A DNA stretch of 43,377 nt from Desulfotignum sp. (GCA_018399285.1 JAGYOW010000026.1:1-43377), one strand, 5' to 3'; positions 18,414 through 26,874 are shown, counted from the first letter of the stretch. The notes: a model not told the origin generated them from the sequence alone. A program made the numbers and translations.

Positions 18414-19412
18414 AACGCCACCTTTTTTTTGCCCAAAACATAGATGAAGACCACGCCGCCGATAATGCCGGTGATCACCCCCACGGGCAGCTCCAGCGGG
18501 GCGATCACCATCCGGGCCACAATATCACAGAACGTGAGAAAACTGGCCCCGCCCAGAAAGGAACTGATAATCAGAATGCGGTGGTCTGATCCGGCCACCA
18601 TGCGCATGAAATGAGGGACGATGAGTCCTACGAACATGATGATGCCGCCGGCGGATACGCTCAACCCTGTCAGCAGAGAGGCCGTGACAAACAGAATTTT
18701 ACGGGTCCGGGCCGTGTGGATCCCCAGCAGGGCCGCTTCATCATCGCCTAAAACCATGGCGTTGAGGGCCGGGCTGTGATACAGGGCAATGACAAGGCCG
18801 GCAATGGAACCGGCCAGTACCAGCCGGATCAGGACCGGGCTGGGTTCATCCAGAGACCCCATGATCCAGAAAACAATATTTGCTTAAATCATCCTGTTCC
18901 GACACGGCCATGAGCAGCATCACCAGAGACGAGGACACAAAGCTGATCATCACGCCGATGAGCAGCATGGTGTTGGGCTGGAGCCGGCCCGTGCGCAGCC
19001 CCAGTCCATATACCAGAACAATGACGATCCCGGCCCCGGCAAATCCGGCCAAGGGATATGCGGTCACCCCGAGCAGGGCCGGAAGGCCCGTGAGAATGGC
19101 GATACACACGCCCAGAGATGCGCCGCCGGAGATCCCCAGGGTATAGGGTTCCACCAGCGGATTTCTGAACAGGCCCTGAGCAGGGTCCCGGCCACACTCA
19201 ACGCCCCGCCCACGGCAATGGCCAGAATCACCCGGGAGCCGGATGCCCAGGATAATGCTTGCGGTCACACTGTCTTGATCATGGAACAGGGCATCAAAAA
19301 TCTGGGCCGAAGACAACCGGGTGGATCCCAGGCGTAATGCTGTCAGGCACATGCCGTCAGCAGCATGGACAGGCTGCCGATGATCAGTGCCCAGCGTTTT
19401 GTCCCGTGTCAT
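18410..19412 (-). pseudogene. btuC: BtuC/FecCD-type permease, frame-disrupted
   Basis: Membrane permease of the vitamin B12 importer. Two main pieces in different frames cover the family: LVEPYTLGISGGASLGVCIAIL and LQPNTMLLIGVMISFVSSSLVML in 19230-18880, then LVIALYHSPALNAMVLGDDEA, LSVSAGGIIMFVGLIVPHFMRM and LPVGVITGIIGGVVFIYVLG in 18862-18410. The shift near 18860 falls at the W..GSL motif. A further shift lies close to the start, where the alternative frame gives a better membrane helix, and another near 19240. Both ends keep 4-base overlaps with neighbours, which argues that the true gene is intact and these are read errors. Confidence 0.85.
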
Positions 19413-20293
19413 TCATGAAATATTTCCATGGATATCAGGTCTTGTGCGACTTTGGGATGGATGTGAGAGAAAAACAGCATCAAGGTTTTGGCAAAGGTCC
19501 GTGGTGTGGGGCTGAACACACTGTCGTCGGCCAGTACATGCACCTCATTGTTTTTGACTGCGTTCAACGCGGTAAATTTCATCCAGGCGTTTTTCTGGGC
19601 AATGCCCGCTTTGGTGGCCGTACCCATGGTGGCCACGAAAATCACATCCGGGTTTCTTTAAGCACATGTTCCCGGCTGAAGATACCGGATCCGGTATGGC
19701 CGGCAATGTTGGTGCCGCCGGCCAGCTCGATATAATTGTTGATAAAGGTGCCCTGTTCCGCTGTTTTCAATGGTTTGATTCCGATCTGGATAAACACTTT
19801 TCTTTTTTCAGGGTTTTTGCCGTGTGCCGGACAAGGTCCACTTTGGCGGCAGCGGTTTCAACAATATCCATAGCCGCCTGTTTTGCCCAGTAAAGTGCCT
19901 AACTCCAGAAGCATGTCACAAAGCGTATCAAAATCCGGTGGATTGTCAAACTGAATCACCCGAAGCCCTTGATTCCTGAGCGCCTGCATCTGTTTGACCC
20001 GGGTCAGGGTGCTGGCAAACACGGCATCCGGCCGAAGCCGGACAATTTCTTCCACATTGATCTGGATCACCGTGCCGATGACCGGCTTGTTTTCTTTGCC
20101 TTCAGGAATGGTGCAGTAGCTGGTCACGCCCACCAGGTGCGAATCCGCACCCAGCTGATAGATCATGTCCGTGATCAACGGGCCTGAAGACACCACCCGG
20201 TTCAACGGTGTCTGTTTTGGCAGCATGGCCTGTCAAAACCCAGGGGCCGGCCAACAGACAGATCAGTACCAGTGCCAGACCGGTTCTTTTCAT
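19409..20293 (-). pseudogene. btuF: BtuF-type periplasmic cobalamin-binding protein, frame-disrupted
   Basis: Starts MKRTGLALVLICLLAGPWVL, a signal peptide ending at GHA. The body continues in another frame with NRVVSSGPLITDMIYQLGAD, HLVGVTSYC and VEEIVRLRPDAVFAST, typical of BtuF/FepB clamshell binding proteins, and ends in a third frame with KNNEVHVLADDSVFSPTPRT. Breaks lie near 20220, 19860 and 19650. It binds cobalamin in the periplasm for BtuCD. It overlaps both neighbours by 4 bases. This is the second binding protein of the operon. Confidence 0.8.
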
Positions 20294-22305
20294 AACGGAC
20301 CTCCCTGTCCGACCGCCCCGTTGAACAGGGCATCCAGGGCCATGGCAATCACCGGGGCACTTTTGGACGGGTGACAAAAATCTGCCAGGTCTCCAGGGGT
20401 TTTCCCGCGATCATTTCAGCTGTTTCCCGGCAGGTTTGCTCAAAGGCACCCAGATCCTTTATCAGGCCTTTGTCATACGCATCGCTGAGTCAGGGCCGTG
20501 GCCATGAATCCCCGGTAAAACGGATCCAGCAGAAGGGTCTCCACTTTCTGAATCAGCATATTTTCCGAAATATGACACTGGCAGGGAAGGTCTTCGGACA
20601 AAAAGCTCATGCAGGAAATCCCCCTTTTTTCCAGGCGCCGGAAAATATTGAGGTCGGACGTGATGCCGTTTTGCTTTTTGACGGCCTCTGTCACGGCCCG
20701 GTGAACCGCTTTGCCGATCAGTTCCCCCAGCGGGTGTGCCCGCCGGCATTGTCCAGGACAGCCGGGCCGTGGCCCTCCACCACCAGGATGTTGTCTGTGC
20801 CCGTGCCCGTGGCCCGGTACCGGCCCTGTGCATAACTGGACCGGATATCCAAGTCCAGCAGGGCTGCGGTTTTTCCTTCCGTGGCAGTGATCATGGCCCG
20901 GGCCATGGCCGGGGGTCAGGCGGTGACTGGTCATGATGATCACATTGATGGTGCCGGGTTCATAGAACTCCCCGGAATCCCGGGAGGTCCGCATGGCATT
21001 GCCGTCCACCCCGGCCGTGGCAAACACCGTGACCGCGATCTCTTTGAACCGTTCCTGTGCCGCACTCAAATGATCCATGTCTGCGCCGGTGAACAGAAAA
21101 GCCGTGGTGTCCGGCGCCAGACCCAGCACATCAAACACCTGGGTTTTCAAAACTTCCAGCCCCTGGTCATGGACCAGAAGCCAGGTTTCCGGAGGGATAT
21201 AATGATTTCCGATGGCGGTAACCCCGTGCTTGAATCCCTCCAGCGTGGAAAGAACCGACATGGGGCGGTCCAGCTGGATCACCAGAGATTTGTTGATAAA
21301 ATCAAGGATCCGGCTCTGCTTGACCGCCGCCGCCTGCACATAGGAAATATCTGTTTGCATGGGATTGCTTTGCGTCACCTGATTTTTTTGAAGCAGGGTG
21401 GGCTCATCTGCCAGGGAACTGCCGTGGATGGTGGCAAAAAGCCGTTTGACAAACTGTCCGGAATGGATGGATGCCCGGCAGGTCAAATCACAGGGGAAAT
21501 AATAGATTTGGTTGTTTTTCACCGCATCCACATCCTTCCATCCGGGAAGGGAAAAAAACCGGTCCGCTGCTTCCCGGTCGCTGCCGCATCCATAAATCAC
21601 CTGGGGATTGAAATCAGTCCACTGATCTTTGGATACCGGCACCACCGCACCGGTGCCAAAGTCCGGGGGAATGCCCCCGGCCAGGGAGATCATATGATTC
21701 TGGAATGAATCCCTGCCCGGGGTCATGATCTGTTCTCTTCCCATGAGCCGGATCACCCGTTTGGGGGAGAGATCCGCTTTTCTCATTTTGGCGGTGACCC
21801 AGTCCAGGTCCGCTTTGATTTCAGCCACAAGGTGCCGGGCGTTTTCCTGTTTTTCCACCAGGTCTCCCAGCCGCAGCACCGTGTCCAGACTGTCCTGAAG
21901 GGTCTGTGTTCCGGCATGCACCAGAGGAATATCCCGGGGCAAAAAAGAGGACAATGCCTGTAATTGAAACGGGTCATAAAAGACCAGGTCCGGTTCCAGG
22001 GCTTCAATGGCGGCCGGGGATGGAAAGGAAAATCCGCCCACCAGGGTTTTCCGGGCTGCATACCAGGGCCGGGTGGTATGATAGGTAATGCCCTGGACCG
22101 AATCCTGTGCGCCCAGTGCAAACAGCATTTCCGTGATTGACGGCACCAGGCTCACAATGCACTCCGGTTTTTTGGTGAACTGAACCTCATTGCCGGTGCC
22201 GTCGGTAAACCGCAATTCATTGCAGAACCCGGGGGCAGATCCGAATATCCATGCGCTGATCAGGATTCCCAGCAGCGCGGTGAGGCAGACATGACAAGAT
22301 CTCAT
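20290..22305 (-). pseudogene. BtuF-like binding protein fused to CbiZ adenosylcobinamide amidohydrolase, frame-disrupted
   Basis: About 670 residues. Start chosen at the ATG at 22305, which overlaps the btuB stop as ATGA and opens a signal peptide (MRSCHVCLTALLGILISA). Residues ~30-310 are a BtuF-type binding domain (CIVSLVPSITEMLFALGA, VFYDPFQLQALSSF). The C-terminal half is CbiZ: KHGVTAIGNHYIPPETWLL, FATAGVDGNAMRTSRDSGE, and TGTGTDNILVVEGHGPAVLD. CbiZ removes the lower-ligand arm of adenosyl-pseudocobalamins so that the corrinoid can be rebuilt. A signal peptide would put CbiZ in the periplasm, which is unusual. Shifts lie near 20910, 20730 and 20490; the last frame ends SAPVIAMALDALFNG and overlaps the next gene as ATGA. 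Confidence 0.82.
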
Positions 22306-24272
22306 AACAATCGCCATTTCAGACCGATATATCCGGAAAGGCCCGGGGTGGCATAACTGAAGGCATCTTCGTAATATTCGTCAAACAGGTTGTCCACCCG
22401 GGCAAAGATCTGGAACCGGTCCGTGATGTCACAGGATCCGGACAGGTTCACCACGGTATAGTCATCCAGGGTGTTTGCCGGAAGGCCGTCCTTGTCCATG
22501 GCATAAGGAGAGGCATCCCGTTCGCCCACCCACCGGGCATCCATGCCCACCTGCCATTTTTCCAGAAACCGGTAGGACGCCGTCAAACCCACCTGGTTTT
22601 CAGGACGCCGGACCAGGCGGTTGCCTTCGGGGTCTTTTGTATGGGTATAGGTATAATTGAGGTTGAAAAACAGATCCTTGACCGGTGTCCAGGCAGCCGA
22701 CACTTCCACCCCCCGGGTTTCGGTGTCCCCTTCAAGCTGATTGTATTTTGAGATGAGCATGTCATAATCGATGCGGTTTTCAAAATCCATTTCCCAGTAG
22801 CTCACGCCCAAAGTCAGGTGATCATCCAGAAACCCCTGTTCCACCCCCAGGTCCCAGCCCCGGCTTTTTTCAGGTTCAAGATCCGGGTTTCCATATTCGG
22901 AATAAAGTTCATACAGGGACGGGGATCTGAAACCGGTGCCGAAACTGGCTTTGAGACGGGTATCGGTGGACGGAATCTCATAGGCGGGTGCGATTCGGAA
23001 CGTGGTCTTTCTACCAAAAGACTGGTGATCATCCAGCCGGGCTCCGGCGATTAACACCAGGTTGTCTCCCAGAAAGAGCTGATCCTGAAGCCAGTAGCTC
23101 AGGGTGTGGGTGTCAATATCAGACACCCCGCTGCTCAGGCTTTCCATGGCTTCGTTGTAATATCCGGCGCCCAGAGACAGCACATGGGTGTCAAAATTCA
23201 TGTTTCCCTGCCAGGAAAATTCGTCGGAGTCTCCTTTGTAGTCATACCAGGGCAGGTTGTCGTTGTCGTATGCCTGACGGTCATTTCTGGTAAATTCATA
23301 GGAAAAAATAGATTGAAAGAAGCCTTTGGCAAGCCAGTTGTTGATTTTGAATTGTCCGATCAGTTGTTCTGATTCAGACCGTTTATGCGTGGGGCCGTCC
23401 GGATTCGGAATCGGATCCTTCCACCATTCATCAGTGGGGATGAAGTTGTCTCCAGTATATCCCCCTGCAGAATCATCCAGATCCACCTGTGCATCCACAT
23501 ATCTCAAGCTGGATGACAGGGTGAAATCGTCATTGAATTCGAATCCTAAGTTGCCGGAAAGCGTGAGGTTCTCGTACCCGTCTTTTTCATCGGTGTTGCC
23601 GTCCTGGGGGATGCGGGGGTTGTCTTTGTCGGCAATGGAAAACCCGTCCCGGGACAGATAGGAGCCGGATACGGCATATGTGAGCTTGTCTGTGGCACCC
23701 GAGGCATGGCCGCCGGTTTTCCAGGTGCCGTAGGAGCCGCCTTCCACGGAAGCAATGATCTCAGGGGCTTTGCCGCCTTTTTGGGTGATGATGTTGACCA
23801 CGCCGGCCGTGGCGTTGCTGCCGTACATCACACTCATGGCACCTCTGACCACTTCGATGCGTTCCACCTGATCCAGGTTGATATCGGAAAGATCAGCAGA
23901 CCGGTTGGCACTGGACGGATCATTGAGAACAACGCCGTCCAGCATCACCAGTGTATTTTTTGAGTCCGCTCCCCGGATGAACACGGATGCGGAAGTTCCC
24001 ATACCGCCGGTGGATGTCACAAATACACCGGGCACAGTTTTGAGAAGTTCCAGCACGGTATGGGGGTTTTTTTCTTCAATCTCTTTGGCCGTGATCACGG
24101 TGACGCTGTTGCCGCCGATTTTTGCTGAAGTGGTTTCGGTCTGGGTTACTGAAACCACGACCTGATCCATGGTGGTCACCGCTTCATCTTCTGCCTGGCC
24201 GGCGGAAACGCCGGTGATTGCCGTCATCCAGAAAACAGCGATGATCACCAGGTACATCCCTTTTTTTTTCAT
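22302..24272 (-). CDS. btuB: TonB-dependent outer-membrane cobalamin receptor
   Basis: 656 residues. Signal peptide MKKKGMYLVIIAVFWMTAITG...SAGQA. A TonB box-like stretch (MDQVVVSVTQTET) follows, then the plug domain with ADSKNTLVMLDGVVLNDP and IERIEVVRGAMSVMYGS-like text, then a 22-strand barrel with DPEKSRGWDLGVEQGF-type receptor sequence (here LEPEKSRGWDLGVEQ). It ends in a C-terminal barrel strand, GYIGLKWRLL. The cobalamin substrate is inferred from the riboswitch in its leader and the Btu/CbiZ genes behind it. First gene of the operon. Confidence 0.93.
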   Translation of the reverse strand: MKKKGMYLVIIAVFWMTAITGVSAGQAEDEAVTTMDQVVVSVTQTETTSAKIGGNSVTVITAKEIEEKNPHTVLELLKTVPGVFVTSTGGMGTSASVFIRGADSKNTLVMLDGVVLNDPSSANRSADLSDINLDQVERIEVVRGAMSVMYGSNATAGVVNIITQKGGKAPEIIASVEGGSYGTWKTGGHASGATDKLTYAVSGSYLSRDGFSIADKDNPRIPQDGNTDEKDGYENLTLSGNLGFEFNDDFTLSSSLRYVDAQVDLDDSAGGYTGDNFIPTDEWWKDPIPNPDGPTHKRSESEQLIGQFKINNWLAKGFFQSIFSYEFTRNDRQAYDNDNLPWYDYKGDSDEFSWQGNMNFDTHVLSLGAGYYNEAMESLSSGVSDIDTHTLSYWLQDQLFLGDNLVLIAGARLDDHQSFGRKTTFRIAPAYEIPSTDTRLKASFGTGFRSPSLYELYSEYGNPDLEPEKSRGWDLGVEQGFLDDHLTLGVSYWEMDFENRIDYDMLISKYNQLEGDTETRGVEVSAAWTPVKDLFFNLNYTYTHTKDPEGNRLVRRPENQVGLTASYRFLEKWQVGMDARWVGERDASPYAMDKDGLPANTLDDYTVVNLSGSCDITDRFQIFARVDNLFDEYYEDAFSYATPGLSGYIGLKWRLL

Positions 24273-24313
24273 TTGATTCTCCTGTGTGCATTAACCAATT
24301 GCCGGTCCGGAGA

Positions 24314-24351
24314 AACCAAAAACCCCGGACCGAGTAAATCGATCCAGGGTT
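24314..24351 (-). terminator. Intrinsic terminator in the btuB leader
   Basis: On the minus strand a 13-bp stem (arms at 24351-24339 and 24333-24321, with two G-U pairs) closes a 5-base loop and is followed by TTTTT. It lies between the riboswitch and btuB. This is the expected expression platform: cobalamin binding would favour termination before btuB. Confidence 0.75.
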
Positions 24352-24414
24352 TCCCTTTTTAACACAAGATCTTGAACAGATTTTTTCTTGTCCGCGGAAA
24401 AAATCTTCAATCAC

Positions 24415-24577
24415 CCAGGCAGGTCTTCTGACTCACGGATCATCCTACTGGCCGCGTCTTCCCATACCATCATGGCACAGTGACATTATTGCGGCGGTGG
24501 TCCCCGTTTACAGCGGCGGGCCCGTCCCTGACTTTCACAGGGTTCCCTTTCAAGCTCAAAATGAGCACCTTGATGCT
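24415..24577 (-). promoter_or_regulatory. Cobalamin riboswitch controlling btuB operon
   Basis: Read on the minus strand it has the family blocks in order: GAAAGGGAACCC, then a GTGAAAGTC stretch, CCCGCCGCTGTAA, GTCACTG, a TATGGGAAGACG stretch, and the closing GAGTCAGAAGACCTGCC near 24420. It is in the leader of btuB on the same strand, 140 bases before its start codon. It senses adenosylcobalamin or a related corrinoid and turns the operon off when the vitamin is plentiful. Confidence 0.93.
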
Positions 24578-24584
24578 GGATGAT

Positions 24585-24613
24585 TATCTATTGTGTCATG
24601 TTTTTTTTGTCAA
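24585..24613 (-). promoter_or_regulatory. Promoter of the btuB operon
   Basis: TTGACA (24613-24608), a 17-base spacer, then TAGATA (24590-24585) on the minus strand. Transcription would start around 24577, right at the beginning of the riboswitch. Confidence 0.65.
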
Positions 24614-24726
24614 GCGTTTTTTTGCCCGGTTTGCAGCAGGCCTTGACCTGGGTGGAAACGGATTTTTATTGCATGATACCCAAGGCACAAACCAGGATGT
24701 TGTCAAGAAAAAAAAGTGTTTGAGGG

Positions 24727-24773
24727 TTGACACCGGCAGCCAGACATGTCATCGTTAAATGCCGATTAACGAT
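24727..24773 (+). promoter_or_regulatory. Probable promoter and ArsR operator ahead of arsR-hgcAB
   Basis: A perfect TTGACA lies at 24727-24732. Behind it, where the -10 box should be, is a perfect 8-bp inverted repeat: ATCGTTAA at 24751-24758 and TTAACGAT at 24766-24773 with a 7-base centre. ArsR-type repressors bind such palindromes over their own promoters. The -10 box itself is weak. 24614-24726 shows nothing else I can support. Confidence 0.6.
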
Positions 24774-24789
24774 TAAAAGGTTTTTGCCA

Positions 24790-25056
24790 ATGGAATCAGC
24801 ACAGCTTGCCAAAATTTTCAAAGCCCTGGGCCATCCCACCCGGATCAGAATCGTCCAGCATTTAATTGAGATTGACACCTGCATCTGCGGAGAGATCGTA
24901 GGTATTTTCCCCTATTCCCAGTCCACCATCAGCCAGCATTTGAAGATACTCAAGGAATCGGGCATTGTCTGCGGCGAGGTGGAGGGGCCTAAAACCTATT
25001 TTTGTGTGGATAAGGCCGTGTTGAAGCGGCTCAAACAATTTGTAAACGCGTTATAA
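24790..25056 (+). CDS. ArsR-family transcriptional regulator
   Basis: 88 residues from the ATG at 24790. A compact winged helix: LAKIFKALGHPTRIRIVQHL, then the recognition helix YSQSTISQHLKILKESG. Cys31 and Cys33 in DTCICGE sit where metal- or metalloid-sensing members bind their ligand; Cys61 and Cys72 may contribute. It probably represses its own transcript and hgcAB until a thiol-binding metal or metalloid is present; the inducer (arsenite, mercury or other) cannot be read from sequence. 17 bases before hgcA, and ArsR-like genes are known neighbours of hgcAB in several methylators. Confidence 0.88.
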   Translation: MESAQLAKIFKALGHPTRIRIVQHLIEIDTCICGEIVGIFPYSQSTISQHLKILKESGIVCGEVEGPKTYFCVDKAVLKRLKQFVNAL

Positions 25057-25073
25057 ACAACCCGGGAACCGTT

Positions 25074-26282
25074 ATGAAAATACTCCCAATGAACACCCTG
25101 TCAGCCAATCCAACCCGAGATCCTTTTCAAAAAAAAGGCACCGGCCTGTCAACCAACAATGTGCAGCTCATGCCGTCAATAGATATGCCGGGCCTGTCGT
25201 GTGAATCGGAACAAACCCGCCCGATGGCGGCCTATGACAGACCCGGATATGAATTGTGCCGTTATGTGGACCATTTCATGGAAACCGATGCCGGTCCGGT
25301 GCCGGTGATCCGGCCGGATCTGGATAAAAAAGACCGGCTGTCCACCCTGGCCGTCCGATGCGGCATCCGGCGGGACAAGTATCTGGTGAGCCCCGGCATT
25401 TACGGCATCGGATCACCGGATCCGGATTCAGACGTGCTGGTGACCGCTAACTATAAGCTGACTTTTGATCATCTGCGATCTGCGTTAAGGGGCATCAGCG
25501 CCTGGATTCTGGTGCTGGATACCCGCGGGGTGAATGTCTGGTGCGCAGCAGGGAAAAAAATTTTTTCCACTCAAGAACTGGTCAACAGCATCCAGGCGGT
25601 TCATCTTGAAAAAGTGGTGGCCCATAAACGGGTGATCGTGCCCCAGCTGGGTGCCACCGGGGTATCTGCCAGACAGGTGAAGGCCCAGTCCGGTTTCCGG
25701 GTGGTGTATGGGCCGGTGCGGGCCTGTGATATTCCGGAATTTCTGAACAAGGGGAAAAAAGCGGACAAACCCATGCGCCAGGTCACGTTCACTTTGTTTG
25801 AACGGTTTGTGCTGACCCCGGTGGAACTGCACGGGGCTTTGAAGATATCCGGTATTGCCTCCCTGGTGCTGTTTGTGCTTTCAGGTATCGGCCCGGGGAT
25901 ATTTTCGTTTCACGGGGCCTGGGAAAGAGGACTTATGTCCCTGTCCGCCCTGGTCACTGGACTGATTTCCGGTGCGGTGTTGACCCCGCTGCTGCTGCCG
26001 TTTATCCCGTCAAAAAAATTTGCTTTCAAAGGCATTCTCATGGGAAGTGTGTGCGGCCTGTTGCTGCTGCCTTTGATTTGGGATCATATCGGCAGCATGG
26101 CCGGTGCCGCAGCCCTGGTTATCTTCAGTGTGATGGTCAGTTCCCATCTGGCCATGAATTTTACCGGTGCCACTCCGTTCACCTCCCCGTCCGGGGTGGA
26201 AAAAGAGATGAAACAATATATTCCCGTGCAGGTGACCGGCATACTGGTGTCTGCCGGGTTTTGGATTTACAGTGCATTCTGA
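25074..26282 (+). CDS. hgcA: Mercury methylation corrinoid protein HgcA
   Basis: 402 residues. The diagnostic cap-helix motif NVWCAAGK is at 154-161; Cys157 is the residue that would coordinate cobalt from below and give methyl transfer to Hg(II). The soluble corrinoid domain covers ~55-235 (RPGYELCRYVDHFMETDAGP, SPDPDSDVLVTANYKLTFD). Five membrane helices follow at about 257-280, 287-311, 319-338, 342-362 and 384-401. It carries an unusually long, polar N-terminal extension of ~50 residues; the ATG at residue 51 is an alternative start. It acts at the inner membrane with HgcB. Intact frame. Confidence 0.97.
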   Translation: MKILPMNTLSANPTRDPFQKKGTGLSTNNVQLMPSIDMPGLSCESEQTRPMAAYDRPGYELCRYVDHFMETDAGPVPVIRPDLDKKDRLSTLAVRCGIRRDKYLVSPGIYGIGSPDPDSDVLVTANYKLTFDHLRSALRGISAWILVLDTRGVNVWCAAGKKIFSTQELVNSIQAVHLEKVVAHKRVIVPQLGATGVSARQVKAQSGFRVVYGPVRACDIPEFLNKGKKADKPMRQVTFTLFERFVLTPVELHGALKISGIASLVLFVLSGIGPGIFSFHGAWERGLMSLSALVTGLISGAVLTPLLLPFIPSKKFAFKGILMGSVCGLLLLPLIWDHIGSMAGAAALVIFSVMVSSHLAMNFTGATPFTSPSGVEKEMKQYIPVQVTGILVSAGFWIYSAF

Positions 26283-26315
26283 TGATTCGGAATGAAGCTG
26301 AGAAAGGAGAAAAAG

Positions 26316-26603
26316 ATGCAGGATTTCAGATATCTGGAAGATGTGGCCACCCTGGTGCTGGATGAACAAAAATGTATCGGCTGCGGGTTGTGCACCGAAG
26401 TTTGTCCCCATGCCGTGTTTGAGATACAGGAAAAAAAAGCGCGGATTGTTGACTTCAATGCCTGTATGGAATGCGGGGCCTGTGTCAGCAACTGCCCGGC
26501 AGATGCCATATCGGTCAGTCCCGGGGTGGGGTGAGCCACCTATATTATCCAGGTCTGGATAAAAGGTAAGGAAAACGCCTCCTGCGGGGACGGCTGCTGC
26601 TGA
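26316..26603 (+). CDS. hgcB: HgcB ferredoxin-like protein with in-frame TGA (probable selenocysteine) at codon 73
   Basis: Partner of HgcA in mercury methylation. Start ATG at 26316 behind AAGGAG. Two 4Fe-4S motifs: CIGCGLCTEVCPHAV (20-34) and the HgcB-type CMECGACVSNCP (50-61). Codon 73 (26532-26534) is TGA. The frame then runs on as ATYIIQVWIKGKENASCGDGCC and stops at 26601. This restores 95 residues ending in the vicinal Cys94-Cys95 pair of the family. The TGA falls exactly where known HgcB proteins have the conserved Cys73 in a PGVGC context. A SECIS-like hairpin follows directly. I read codon 73 as selenocysteine. A Cys-to-stop mutation or base error is the alternative, giving a truncated 72-residue protein. 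Confidence 0.85.
26532..26571 (+). promoter_or_regulatory. SECIS-like hairpin behind the hgcB TGA codon
   Basis: Following TGA at 26532-26534, positions 26545-26551 pair with 26556-26562 (7 bp) around the tetraloop GGTC (26552-26555), and 26538-26541 pair with 26564-26567 below a small internal loop. The first loop G lies 18 bases after the TGA. In E. coli fdhF the same GGUC loop within AGGUCU sits at 19 bases. No bulged U like that of fdhF is visible in the stem. Part of the stem also follows from coding Ile-Gln-x-Trp-Ile, so the match is strong but not proof. Confidence 0.7.
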
Positions 26604-26706
26604 AAACAGTTGACAAGGCAGATTATTTGTGAGAAAAGGCTTTTATTGTTATATTGAGCTAACTATTTCATTTACAGATTAAAAATGACAAAAAAAGGAG
26701 AAAGCC

Positions 26707-26874
26707 ATGCTGGAAACAATTATTGTCGGTGTCATGGTTGCCGGTGCCGATATTACCTGTACCGTCAATTCAGACGAACCGCCTCTGCGGATGGGATGTC
26801 GCAGTTGGGGGATGTGACGGTTGCTCCTGCGGCTCAAAACGGATGCGAATCCTTTGTACCCAAAAAAGTGTTGA
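26707..26874 (+). pseudogene. FeoB-associated Cys-rich membrane protein, frame-disrupted
   Basis: An excellent AAAAGGAG ribosome site precedes ATG 26707. The pieces MLETIIVGVMVAGA, YYLYRQFRRTASADGMSQ and GGCDGCSCGS, then KTDANPLYPKKC, lie in successive frames and join to a ~57-residue protein: one membrane helix followed by a basic stretch and a cysteine-rich tail. This is the pattern of the small proteins usually encoded behind feoB. Three apparent single-base losses, near 26747, 26808 and 26836, break the frame. It is over 11 kb from feoAB here. Confidence 0.75.

Noticed and set aside
26316..26534. hgcB as a truncated 72-residue gene or pseudogene
   Set aside because: The reading continues with conserved family sequence to the exact expected length and C-terminal Cys pair, so a simple truncation explains the data less well than UGA recoding. 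Kept as the main alternative.
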